From positions 49,138,264 through 49,202,263 of the forward strand of contig CM036621.1 in assembly GCA_020746105.1 (NCBI GenBank): a stretch of DNA of 64,000 nt, in the 5' to 3' direction. Within the stretch, counting starts at the first letter, position 1; every line of letters begins with the position of its first letter. The position numbers and the translations under genes are program-made. Positions 1 through 12,000 of the stretch are shown here, piece by piece. This stretch comes from Trogon surrucura. Taxonomy: Eukaryota > Chordata > Aves > Trogoniformes > Trogonidae. Under the pieces are notes generated by a model. The model was not told where the DNA came from. It saw only the letters and a list, made by a program, of their open reading frames with translations, and made no database searches.

Positions 1-3000
1 TGTGGTGGTTGTAGTGGCATCCAGAAGGACACACATCTAAGGGCTTTGGGACTTTTTTGATAATTTAGAAGTTTTTCCAGACAAATTTTGCTTGGGCAAG
101 AACAAAAAAAAAGGAAGGAAAAAAAAAAAAGCAGCAACAAATGAGGTAATTTGCTTGAGATTTTCAGACATCCAGACTGGAGGTGACTAGAATTCTGGCC
201 AGTTCTGCAACTTAGTAGCTGTGAAACCCACCAAGTCATTTGGGATGTCTTGGCCTTTGGACCAAGGAGCCCGGAATATAGTCACCAAACAACCTCTCTA
301 ACAGTCAGGAGGATCTGTCAGGCCTGCTAGACACCCAGAGGTCCTGGACTAATGGCTCTAAACAACTTGCTTTTCGGCTTTGTAGTGCACTTATAGCAGG
401 ACCAGTACAACCAGGACTCATCTGACCTGTATAGTTGATTGCTTATATATCCGCCAAGCACGACTTGGTTTGGGTGTGAGTGACTATCTGTGGCTGTCCA
501 TAAGGTGCTGGACTTGCCATGCTCTTAGTGCGAGCCTGTCCAGCAGTACTTGAGTTTGACTTCTCTTTCTCCATACCCTGCCCAAGAAAGTTTCCTCATG
601 ATGGCAAAGTCACAGTATCAACTCTAGGCTGTCTTTTCCATTTGGAAAATCAAATGGCAGCATGCTGTTAGATTAAATCCGGTAGTGACAAGTCTCTGAG
701 GTATAAATCTAGAGTGGGTATATCATAGCTGAAGAGCTCTGTATGTATCAAGGATGACTCCTGAGATAAAGGCACACCATGCGACCACTAGCAAGGGCGT
801 ACTGGTGGCAGGCAGCTGGCTAATTGCAAACTCCAGGTCTGCAGCGGAGGCCCAGGCTCACAGCAGCACATCTTACAGCAGCTCCCAGGGAGCCACTGTC
901 TTCCCCGGCACGTGTACCCTACCCAGCTCTGCGAGGTGCACGCTGTGTGCCTTGTGCGCGGGCAAGGACAGATTTTGAAATCCAGGCCATAAACTCCGAG
1001 CATGCCTCATAATAATAAGCCTTTCTCATGTGCAGTGCCCTGCCTTTGACTCAGTGAATCAAATCAGAAGCCTTCATGAAGGACCAGGGTGTTTTCTCTC
1101 GGGAAGGGTGCTGGGATGCGAGTCGTTAGGGAAAGGAGGGGTGAGCACTCTCTCCCAGGCTGATTGCTGATCCTCAGGTTGAGCCACCCTCCCTCACCCA
1201 TTCGATGAAGATTGCCCGTCTCCATTGCATGACTCAGAGGATCAAACTCTCTTTAGGGACATTTTATCAATGACCTGAAGAGAGGAAAAGGTTCTGAAAC
1301 CTTTCCTTTACTGTAAATGTATATATGGGTTGTCTATCCCTACATTTAGGAGCTCTCAAAACCAGTGTGTAGGTGAGCAAGCTCTTCTTTGCTTCTCTCT
1401 GTGCTCCTCTATCACCGAAGCACTTGCATGAGATTATTACAACACGTATTTTTCTTCTACAGCAAGCAAGTTCCCAGCCATAGGAGGCTGACAGGCCTTG
1501 TGTAACTTGTCATTACTCATCAGCACTCCCTACACTAGTTTAGATCTCAGGGTGTGGTTTTAATTAGCTGATTTTGTAATAACACCTAGGTGACTTGGTG
1601 ATGGAGAGACACCCTGGAAACCTATTAAATAGGAGTGTAGTGACTCCATGTCTTTAGAGTACTCTCTCAGATTGTTGTCTGCTTCAAGAAATTGAGTCTT
1701 GTGGGGTTGTTTGTCCGTCCTTCCACATAGCTTCTAAACCTGTTGGTTGAATGCAGCTAGGTTATGCTGCTGGTGGATAAATCGTGCAGAAATGATCAGA
1801 GCTGTAGATACTTCATAGAAATGTGCAACCAGGTAGAAGATAAAAAAAAAAAATGTTAGATGCCTGGAAGGAGAATCCTGTGCTTGTTTAGGTAACAAAA
1901 AATCCATGTGAGAGGGAGCATGTATGAATGCCCTGGCTGTGAGGGGAAAAAACATTGCTCACAACTCAGATACTAAGTCTGAGTGAACTGGACTATCAGT
2001 AGGTGTTGTATTATCCTATAATAATCTTAGTTTCGATTGTTTTCCTGTTGTTACTTTTAAGTTTTCTTATCTCAGCAGCTTGTGATGTATTTCATTTTGC
2101 TAGGCTTCTGTGGTCTTCAGCATGTGGCAACCAAGTTTCATTGGCTTTTGCTGAAGCTGCTTGGGGCTTTGAAATGATCTGCTATCAAGGTATGTGCTTG
2201 GCTAAGGATTTCTTAGTGTTTAATATCAGATGCAGTCAGCCTTGTGTATCCCAAGACTCATATTGTTTGAGGCTAAACAAAGTTTTGCTTTGGTTGCCTT
2301 TATAACACTGCGCAGGTTTTTGGTCTAGTTGGTTGCCTTTTGAATAGCTCAATAAAATCAAGTGGTACCATCTGAGCAAGTTGAACTGTTGCTTTGGTGG
2401 AGTTTCACTGGACATACTTTTCTGTGGTATCTCTAGATCTGAAATAACAAGCTCTTTTTTTTTTTTTTAACCTCACACTGTCAAGACAATTAAATGTCTT
2501 CTTAATTTGGTCATCTACACTCATCTATATTCAACTCAGACTTATATTTGAGTCTTCCAGCCCACTATTTCAGGCTCAGCATGGAAGAGGGTCTGTCCCT
2601 ACATAAGCATACTTACTAGCTGGTCCCATTTTTATATGGGAGAAGCAAGATGAGTGTTCTTTTACAGTACTGATGATCACTGCTCCATTGTTACTGGCTT
2701 CATGTGCTGTGTTGCAGTATTTATCAGGATATATGGTCTTGGTGTTACTTTCTGCCTTTTCAACTCAACCAGCTGTGAAGCCATTCTTGCATTTATTTTG
2801 GAGCAAAGAAAAAAAACTTCTTTTCAACCTATCTTCGTATCATGTGCAGATGACTATAGTCATTTTTTAACTTAATCTTTCAGGAGACATAGGTTTCCAC
2901 TGCATGCAGAACACGACACTCATCTTGCCTCTGCTCTTTCCTTATCTTTGCTGTCTGTCCTTAGGCCTTTTAATTTGGAAGCTGGTTTGCTGCAGTTTTT

Positions 3001-6000
3001 TTGGCAGCTTTGCCGATGCTTGCGCTTGGAAAGCACAATTGTCCCCAGCCTTGGAAATACCAGTCATCCTTTGCAAAGTCAAATCCATTTTTCACAGTGA
3101 CCTTGCTTTGACCTTGTTATCAGTCTTACCATAAATAGTGTGATCTCCAATTAGTCCATCTGTCAGCTGTCCAGGCTCACGTGACAGGACATGAGCATTG
3201 CCACACAGATTGGGAACTGGCTGAACGCACGAAGAATGATAAATGAGAAACATCAGAGGATTTGGATGCTGGTAGCTTTCTAATGTCTTGTTGGGAGCCT
3301 TGGCATTAGAGCTGCTCTTAATATTGTTAATAATCTGGAAGAAGGGTTAAAGGACAGACTGATGAAGCTTGCAATGATACCATCTGCTCGCTTTTACAAG
3401 GCAAGGTTCTTGAGCAAATTTTGTATCAAAATGGGCACCCCAGGTAGTGATTGTGTGTAAGCCTTGGGATTCTGCGGGTTTAGGTAGATTGGAGTTTGGA
3501 CCCTGGCCCCAAAAATAAGGATTTTGAGAAAGGGCTTTAAGGAGGCTTTACACGTAACTGTCTGAGCACAATGGACCCCGAGTTAGTGGGCTTGAATACA
3601 TACTCTGAAGAGCTGTACACTGCTGGGCTTGTGTGATGAGCAAGAGAGTGGAATAGAGAGGGTCTGTGGCTCTGCTGGTGAACTTCTACGGCAGCAGGGA
3701 GACACTAAAGTGGGTTTATTGATGGCTACCAGAATCTATCAGTAGCAGCTGCCTTTCCCTATCCATCACTTGCCCACAACTCCTTACTGACTTACTTTTA
3801 GTCCTGATTCAGCATTATGTGTGAATGGTATCACAGGAGTTTGTAACTGGTGGAAAAGGGGCAGTGTGAAGCCTGTAACCTGCTGCAAGGTAGGGGTGTG
3901 TGTGTGTGAGCCTCAAAAAAAAAAAGCCCTCAGCTGCTGGGCGGGGTGGGAAATGATTCATGAACCTGTAGGTTTGCTAGGACCAGATGTAGATGAAGGT
4001 GACCTTAGGAGCAAATGAGTAGGGTAAAGAGTTGGCTGGTAACACTGTGCTTCTGAGCAGAGGCACCATGGCTTTAAAGCCAAAAATTGCATCTCCCTAC
4101 TAAATCTGCTCCTACAGAAAGTTGTTGGTATAAGAGGTAAAAGCTCAATTATGTGTTCTTCAGATGTTTTGATTTTGGTGCTTAACTGCTGTGATATCAG
4201 AGTATCCAAAACTCATGCTTAGTTTGAGGAGTTGTTCCTGTAGAAGTATGCAGTTAATATCCAAGGGCTTTGAGCCAAAAATCAGTAGCACTGTTCTCCT
4301 TGACCTGTTTGAAGTGGGCCCTGTCTGACAACATCCTTGTATTTCCAAGCTAATTAATGACTGTAGACCACTGGAGGGAAAAGCACTTCTGGGAGGGGCT
4401 GGTTTGCAAATGCATATTAATGGAGTGAAAAAAATCACCAATAAACAGTGGAAATGCCTTTGCTGGTGGCAAAGTTGTACTGGGGTGATGCTGCACCACC
4501 CACAGTTTCCATAGTGGCTAAAAATATTGCTGCCCACTTTAGTTTTTTTTAGGGCTCTGATTTTTAGGTGCCTTGAATTAGGCACCCAGGAAATGTGCAG
4601 GATTTTACATTTTTGGGTTCCTGCTATGCCTTTGGAAGGAATTTGGAGCAACCCAGAGAGTACGTGCGGTCTTTCACTGGGGAATGCTTGTGGACTGCTT
4701 GACAAAAGCCTCTTTTATCATTTAGCAAACGGTGTTGCAGTTAGCACAAGAGACTTACGCCATTTCAGCATCATCGAGCCCTGTACACTGGGTTGCCTAA
4801 TGCTGTCAGGTCCTCGAGCAACTGCTTCTCTGCCTGTGAAGAAGGCAGTGTTTTAAGTTTGCCATAGACTTTTAACTTGTACCTTCCTTGGTGCTGCCCT
4901 ATTTGTTCTGGTTTCAGAGCATCCTAAAATCTGGACTTGGTTGGAAGGCCTGGCCTCAGATAGAGGGCTGCTCCTTGAAAATGAGCAGCCAAGGGTTTCA
5001 GGCTGAAAATCAGTTGTACCCAGTGCATGAAGGCTTTTCTTGCTCTGTTGTGCTCCTGTCTCTCTGTGTTGGTTGAAATGGTGACACTTGTATCGTGGCG
5101 CCTCACTAGCACCTGTCAAACTTAGTGAAGTGCCGTCGAAGAGGACACATAAGCATGCACTTAACCTTTAAGCAGACAGATCTGCTCAGTGCTGCTCTGC
5201 AAGTGCCCTACAGCTTGCAGGTAGGAGCGTGGGGCTGAAGGACTCAGCAGTCCTTGGCCTGGCTGGGTTTGTGGATACAGAATCAGAGCTAAAGGGTGTG
5301 TGTAGCATCTCTGAGATCTCGAAGGAGAGTGTGTCAAACATTTAGTCAGTGTTAGCTTACACAAGCCCCAAGGAAAGCCCATCTGTTGCACAGTCTGGAC
5401 TTGCTCCTGAGCTAAGTTCAGTGAAGATGCTGCAAACTCTGTAAGAGCCAAGTCCCGAATTCAGAGTTCTGCCTCCTCATGAGTCACGGCATTACCCCAT
5501 CGCTCCACTTGCAGATCTCCTTCGGTTCATTCTACTTTGCGTGTATTTCTCTGGTGTGGTTGTTAATCTGGTTCTGCTTCTTCACTTGCTGCTGGTGTGA
5601 TCTCTCCTCCTCCAGCCCCCCGAGGGCACGTAACCGCTGCTCTTCGCCCGTGTGCCTCTGGAAGCCTCTGCTGCGGGTTAGTTGTGGCATGCAAGATTAC
5701 TGTTTTGGCTGGGCTTTTTTTCCTGGTAGCCAGCAGAATAGGCTTTTTCATGTCTGGCACTGACTTCAAGGGGGTAAATATTCTGCCCTGTCAGATTTGC
5801 TTCAGCTGCCCCTGTGTTTAAAAGCCAAGCCAAAAGCATGAATGAGCAGACGGCTGTTTGCATTTTATGGTGCTGGTAGCTTTCTGGTGTATGGACCTGT
5901 AGTTTTGACTGTGCAGCTAGTGAAACATTAACTGTAAGGCTGGCTGTTTATTCTTATCCTCCCTGTACGTTAGATCTGGAGGGACTCCCCCCAGACCCCA

Positions 6001-8300
6001 TGGCTGTTCCACAGGAACAGTTTTTCTCTTCATGGATCTCTCCCTGGTGTGGCCCAGTGCTGCTGCCAGTGGCACACACAGCTGCTGGCCCTGATGCTGC
6101 AGGACCTCTAAGGGCATGTCCTCCTCCCTTCCAGCACTCTGGCAGATTGTTCACTCCTGGACTTTATCCTCTTCTGTTACCAACTCTGTCTTGCATCACT
6201 TCTCTAAGCTTTCATTTCTCATAGAAGTAACTCGGTCCACACGGGAAGCATGAGTGAATTCAGTTTAACTGAAGTAGAAACTCCTCTACATGAAAGAACA
6301 TCTCAAGAAAAGGTCTCAGTTCATGAGTTCTTGATGCATGGGGAGAGATTTTTGCCCTTGAGGCTGCAGCCCCTGCTTGGCATTTTTCATGAGCTGCAAC
6401 CACCACTGCCGTACATGTGGTGAGTCATGTCTCTGAAGACCTGCACTGAATGAAATCACAATTCAGAGCTCCCCTGAGGGTTTCCTCAGCTTCACAGTTA
6501 CAGAAACAGATTCTGCTTTTCTTCCTTGTGATCTGAGCCAACAATGCACTCTTCAGCCCAGAGAAGCCCAAGTTCTTCAACCAGAGGAATAAACCAACTG
6601 AGGATTCATTGGGAGAAGGAAGAATTTGCCCTTTCTCTCATCTCCTCCTCTGCCTATATGCAGCATTGTCACTGGAAAATCTGCTCTGCTCACTTTGTCC
6701 AGGAGTGGCCAAGTAGTTGCACAGTCCTCTGTGCCATCTGCAGGAACTGTTAAGAAAAAGAATTAAAAAGCAAAAAAGTATAATGAAGTTCTCATCTTAT
6801 GCTCTTGAACTGGAACAGTATGGTATTTGGGGAATTGAGTGCAGGTGCTCTGAGGGCCAACTGACATTGAGTTATTCTGGTTTTACAGTGGTGAACTTGA
6901 ACAAATTACCATTTGGGTACTTCCCAAGGGGAATGTTTGTTGACTCGGTTCACAAAGGAAGTAAGGATGCGCATTTGCTTGGGAAAATTATTATCCAAAT
7001 CACAGTGTTATTTTGAAACAAGTTGTTTGACTGAATACCAAGAAGAAGCAATCAGACACTTGCTTTAAAAGACCTTGGCAAAGCAGTGAATGGTGAAATT
7101 ACGAATTTCTTCTCTCTTACCCCCTCAGAGCAGAATTATCTATATTTAGATTTCTTTTTACAGCCCCAGAGAGGAAGTGAATGAAGTTTGCAAATGGTGT
7201 TTGGGCCAAATGCAGTGAATCTGGCTGTGTCTCTTACGTGTGGCTCAACTAGAACAGTGTCCTGAGGAGCAGTGCTCGTTCTCAGCTCAGACCCAAATGA
7301 GCTCCCTCCCTCTCCTAAGGACATTTGTTAGAAAAAAAATGTGAATGTAGAGCTGCACGCTTAGGCTTTTGGGTTTCTCCCCATTTCTATCAAAATTATG
7401 CCAGGGAGGCCTTCTAGGCTCATTTTAGCTCCAGCTCCACTCCCACCACTGGAATGTCCAATCTATTTAGATGGAAGGTATGTGGGGCAGGGACTGCTCC
7501 ATCTCTGTATTTCCTAACCAATCCAGAAAAGCTGTTTCTCTTCCTTGAGTACCACATCTCTCTCCTTGCTTCTCTTTCTTGTTCTGCTCAATGCTTTTAG
7601 TAACCTGTAGATCAAAGCTTCTCTGCTCCAAGATCATTCTGGGTGGCGGAGCTGCTGCCTCCTTTTGTCTCTCGGTGAAGTTTGGCAAGGACTCTTTCAA
7701 GATGTTTTTCATTTTTGAGTGAGTTTGTGATTCCAAGAAATGCCATGTAGGAGAATCTTTTTTTGATCTCTTATAAAATACTCAGAGTTGTGCAGTCTTC
7801 CATGGCTTGTGTAGGTACTTTGAGGATTCTTAATACAATACCATGGCTTGTGTACGTACTTCAAGGATAATACTTGAATATTATCAAATGGGGTATTTGA
7901 GTGTACAACCCTCTCTCCCAAGAGGAACCAGAGCTCTGCTGGATGGGCAGAGCTCATCAAAGAAGTCTGTAGCCCAGATTTGTTACAATCCTTGGTGCAG
8001 TGAGCTGTCCCCTCTGCTGTCGTTCCTTTCCTCTGTATCTGCATTATCGTATTTCCTTTCATCTTAAGCTGTTATAGGGTTTTGGTTTTTTTTTTTTTTT
8101 TAAATATCACCACTGAAAAATTCAATTATCAGTTGAATAATAACGGTGTTCAAGGCATCCTGATGCTCTGAAATCTTTGTGGGGTCTGATCCTGCAATCC
8201 CATTCCCAGGACGTTTGATGTGTTATATTGAATTCAATCGGTGAGAACCCCAGGACTGATCTCCTGGAGGAAAGGAAAGACGCAGGAAGCTGAGCAGTTA
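1..8300. other. Upstream intergenic DNA, no gene recognised
   Basis: No conserved protein, RNA gene or full mobile element was recognised here on either strand. Open frames are short (longest 181 codons, on the minus strand at 4160-4705), lack recognisable domains and overlap frames on the other strand, as expected by chance. There are homopolymer runs, including A-rich sequence at about 107-130 and T-runs near 2454-2469 and 8085-8101. In mammals this flank of ABCA12 faces ATIC and FN1; none of their coding sequence was seen. Confidence 0.6.
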
Positions 8301-8990
8301 GATCAGTCCCTGGGATTTTCAGGTATATATAATTTTTAACTCTTTCAGTTAATTTCCCTGGATGGTAGGTTTAATTAAGAGATTCAAAAGTATTAAAAGA
8401 AATCCTAATTTTGAATCGGCAATGCTAGGAAGACACATGCAGTAGCTGTGGATACTTTCTTCTTCCCAGCAGTTCCCCGTGAAGGGGAAGTTAGACAGGC
8501 CTGGCAAATGGCCTCTTTGCTGTTGATGACACCTCTCCAGCAGAAGCAGTGTGTGGGCAGACGGGTAGTTTCATCATGGGGAGGAGGAGGAGGAGGAGGC
8601 ATGCATCACCTTTTGTTTAAGCAGAAGCATCTTTCTGGAATGCTATCCATTTTATCGGTTAGGGCTTGAACCACGAGCAGCCAGGAGCGGCTGGATGTTG
8701 TAATTAACACAAGTGGAGGCAGGCTGCTGCGTCTGCCTGCCTGCCTGGAGAAGAATAACCTGTTGAATTTGCTAGGAGCTATTGCTGTGAAGACAAGAGC
8801 TACGGTTACTGGGAGTACGGCAGCCGCAAGTGGATGAAGTAGCTGCTTCAGAGCTATGCTGTGGGGAACAGGCAGAGGCTTGGGTATTGGACACTGGATG
8901 CCCATTTGGGCTAGAGCCTCCGCTTTTGCCTCGTAAGCCTGGGGAGGAAGAACACGCAGCCCCGTTCGCTTTCGGTTGGGTCAGCGGAGG
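8300..8990 (+). promoter_or_regulatory. Probable ABCA12 promoter and 5' UTR region
   Basis: This is placed by position only: it directly precedes the ABCA12 start codon. A TATA-like TATATATAA occurs at 8324-8332, a GGA-repeat run at about 8580-8600 and a TGCC-type repeat at about 8733-8747. No splice acceptor obviously required for an upstream non-coding exon was identified. The transcription start cannot be fixed from sequence alone, and the TATA-like string may be chance in AT-rich DNA. Confidence 0.25.
8579..8601. repeat. GGA trinucleotide run
   Basis: Short purine microsatellite (GGA repeated about seven times) roughly 400 bp upstream of the ABCA12 start codon, probably in the promoter or 5' UTR. 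No function can be assigned. Confidence 0.7.
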
Positions 8991-9059
8991 ATGGCTGCGC
9001 TCTCTCAGCACCTGAGGATCCTGCTGTGGAAGAACTGGCTGAGTGTCAAGAGGCAGCCG
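8991..9059 (+). CDS. ABCA12: ABCA12 exon 1 (coding part), residues 1-23
   Basis: It encodes the cytosolic N-terminus, [17 protein letters not shown] then SVKRQP. LLWKNWL is the conserved ABCA-family N-terminal signature. The start ATG at 8991 has a strong context, A at -3 and G at +4, and no in-frame upstream ATG was seen. The exon ends in phase 0 before a GTGAGT donor. Human ABCA12 starts the same way with a near-identical 23-residue segment. Confidence 0.95.
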
Positions 9060-12000
9060 GTGAGTGTGAAAAGTAGAGGAGGGGGAGCCTGGAAGCTACA
9101 GGAGCTGAGAAGCAAAGGGGTCGCTGCAGGAGACGAAGGTCGCAGTATTAAACCACAAATATTCTGAAGGCTGGTGATAGAGGCAGAGGGAAGGAAGAGA
9201 ATGGCATGGTATGGAAGGAGGTTCTTTTCAAGCCAAGGGGATTGGGTCTGGTGTTGGAGCTCATGCATGAGGGCTCAGGAGTCAAGAGTGAGTACCAGAG
9301 ATGACACTTGTTCCCTTGGGGCAGTGGTGTGTGCAAACAAAACCATGCACAAACTCACAGGTGGACTTGAATTAAAACTGCAGTTCTGTGTCTGCTCCCA
9401 TGTGAGCAGACCTCACAGTTGGCTTACAGCCTCCGAGAAGTCCCTGAGAGTGGTGGGGGTGCCTTTGTATAGAACCGTTTGTAAAGGATGGACAAAGGAA
9501 AAGTAGCTCTTGAGAGATGCAAATAGGACAGATTTCCAGTGCAGTCCAGCGTGTTGCAAATCAAACGCTGTAAATGGTCTTTTTTTCCCCAAAAAGATAA
9601 ACCATTGCCAGCAATGTCCAGAGAGCTTATCTGAATGACAGCAGCATCAGGGAGGCAAATGTTCCTTTGAGTGGCATTTCCTGCCCCGTAGTGGTGTGAA
9701 AAGCCTCATATGACTCTGTGCTTCTGCAAGGTCTGTTCTTGTCTGCCCTGTCCTGCCTTGGTTTGGAGCCTAATTCAGAGAGGTGCTGAGTGCATCTGAC
9801 TCCTTGTGATCCTCCGTAGGAGCTGTGGACATGCTGTGCACCTTAGAATATCCTTCACTGCTGTGAAGGATGTGGGAGACTTTTTCTGAGATGCAAAGGA
9901 ATCCCAATAAAGTACCTTTAATTTCTCAAGAGACATTTTAACCGCCTTGTTAGTAGCAGGTGCTTGGGTCTCTTTCAGCTCTGGGTGTAGCCAGAGTAAA
10001 TGCCAACCTAAGCCCTAACTGTACTTTTACCGTGTAGTCTCACCTGCTTTAATTCTCATTTCCTGAGAAGTCGAATTATCAAGTTCTATGAAATTGGAAT
10101 GTGAATAAAAATAAAAATCTGATCACTACTGGTTATTGTATGGCAAGTGTTCCCTGCAACCCCTCCTTCATTTCCCTCTCTTTCTCCAGGTTAGGGAGCT
10201 TGCTCAGACTGGAAGGGGTGTGAGGAGCTAAATCCAGATCTCTGCTCCCAAACACATCCTGATTTCTCTGTCCTTTTGCATCCTTTTTTTTTTTTAAATT
10301 TTTTTAACCCGTGTAATACAACTTCACTTACAGACCAGGCTTTTAGAAAACCGCTTTTTTATCTTGCTTGTTTTGCGTTGTGCTTTTCATTTCTGATCAT
10401 GAGTGAAAGTGGTTCCTGCCGCTGCGGTGGTGCTGCCTGTCCTTGCCCGGGTCTGGCTGGTGTGTCACGGAACGGTCCCACACCAGACAGCCCCCGCCCT
10501 CCCCCTTGCAGACTCAGGTGCTTTCCTGCTCCATTTATCAGCCTCTCCGGGGCTGGCAAACACATTTGCTTCTGCCTTTTGCTTTACATTTTATTTCCTC
10601 TGCGAGCTCTTTATGGAGCCCCTGGAGAGACTGCCTCTACCTGTGCAACGTGGGTAGAGCTACAGCTTGCCTGGCTGACAGTTTGTTGAAATTGGCTGAA
10701 GCTCTACATCCACGGCCAGGGAGTGCCTCAATACAGGTTACTGCTGCTGAGAAAGGAATGGTCACGAGTTTAGATAGCAGCCTTGTCAAGAGCAAGGTTT
10801 GGCCTGTGTACCAAGGGGGCTGGAGAAATGAGTGCGTGCCTCTTGCTCTTCCATTGTTCTCCATCTGCCACTTCTAGGCAGCTTGGTTGTTGAAACAGCG
10901 GCATCCAGAGATACTAGGGTCTGAGCAATTATATCTACTTTTAGCAATGAAATAATCCAACAACCAATGGATTACGCAAGTACTTGATGTCCCAAGAGCC
11001 AGATTGAAGTTGGTTATGGCTCCGTTCAAGTCAACATGTTCCACCTGTGAGCATTTTGGCCTGGGTGGTTGTCTTGTTTGCATTAACAAGAAATGCCTGG
11101 GACAGTAGGAATGCTGTTATGTTGCAACTGATGTGCCCAGCTGCTATTAAATTGAATTAAGTCAAAGGACAGAGATACTAAGGAAAGAGCTGTCTGGAAA
11201 GTGGGGAGTATACACACCATTTTAGCTCAAAATGGGGAGGTACAAAGATTCCCTTGAGTAGAAATGATCAGTATTCATTTCTTACCCCAGGAATACAACA
11301 GGTCTCTTGCCCTTCCTTTAGGCATCTTCTGACTAATATCAGTTTCCGTGCTGTTACCCTATAATTTTACTTTGGCCTATGTGGTACTAAACAAGGAGGA
11401 TACGTTAATAATACCTTTTGCATGTGAATTAATCAGTGTTAAACAACATGTTTGGGGACTGATTATAGGGAAGACGGGTGATAAAAAAAAATACAAATAG
11501 GTGTTAGTTTCAGAGATTAATCTTGTTATAAGTTGGCAGTGTATATATAAAAGTCAGGAATCGTTACTGTCTGTAAAAGCTAAAATGTTGCTGAATGCTA
11601 AAATTATAGGAGTGTCCTCTTGGAAGGGATGTGTGGGGAGGTGCCTTGTGGTCTGATGTCTGTCAGTCACCTATTTTGGGGCATGATTCTTGCTCCTGCT
11701 TTCATGGCTGTATCATCGGGGATGATAAAGATGGCATTGCTGTAAAACAACCATCTTTAAGCTGAATTGCTCTTCGGAATTTGTTTGTCTGCCTGGTTTT
11801 ATGTTCCAGTAATCATTACAGGGAATGAAAACACTGTTACGGGCTTGGAATTACTTTGGGAAAACGGTTTTGGGTAATATGTGCTGATCTGAGAAAAACA
11901 GCAACAAAATGATGAAAAAATGGGGTGGCTTTGAAGAAAGACTTCTCTGCAGTTGCAAAAATTGGCATGAAGATAGCACAGCAATTTTGCAGCTCAGAGT

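Noticed and set aside
4160..4705. Minus-strand 181-codon frame upstream of the gene.
   Set aside because: Low-complexity-looking content with no known family, overlapping frames on the other strand; not supported as a gene.
8830..9015. Upstream frame overlapping the ABCA12 start.
   Set aside because: It is in a different frame from the conserved N-terminus; at most an upstream ORF in the 5' UTR, which cannot be shown without the transcript start.
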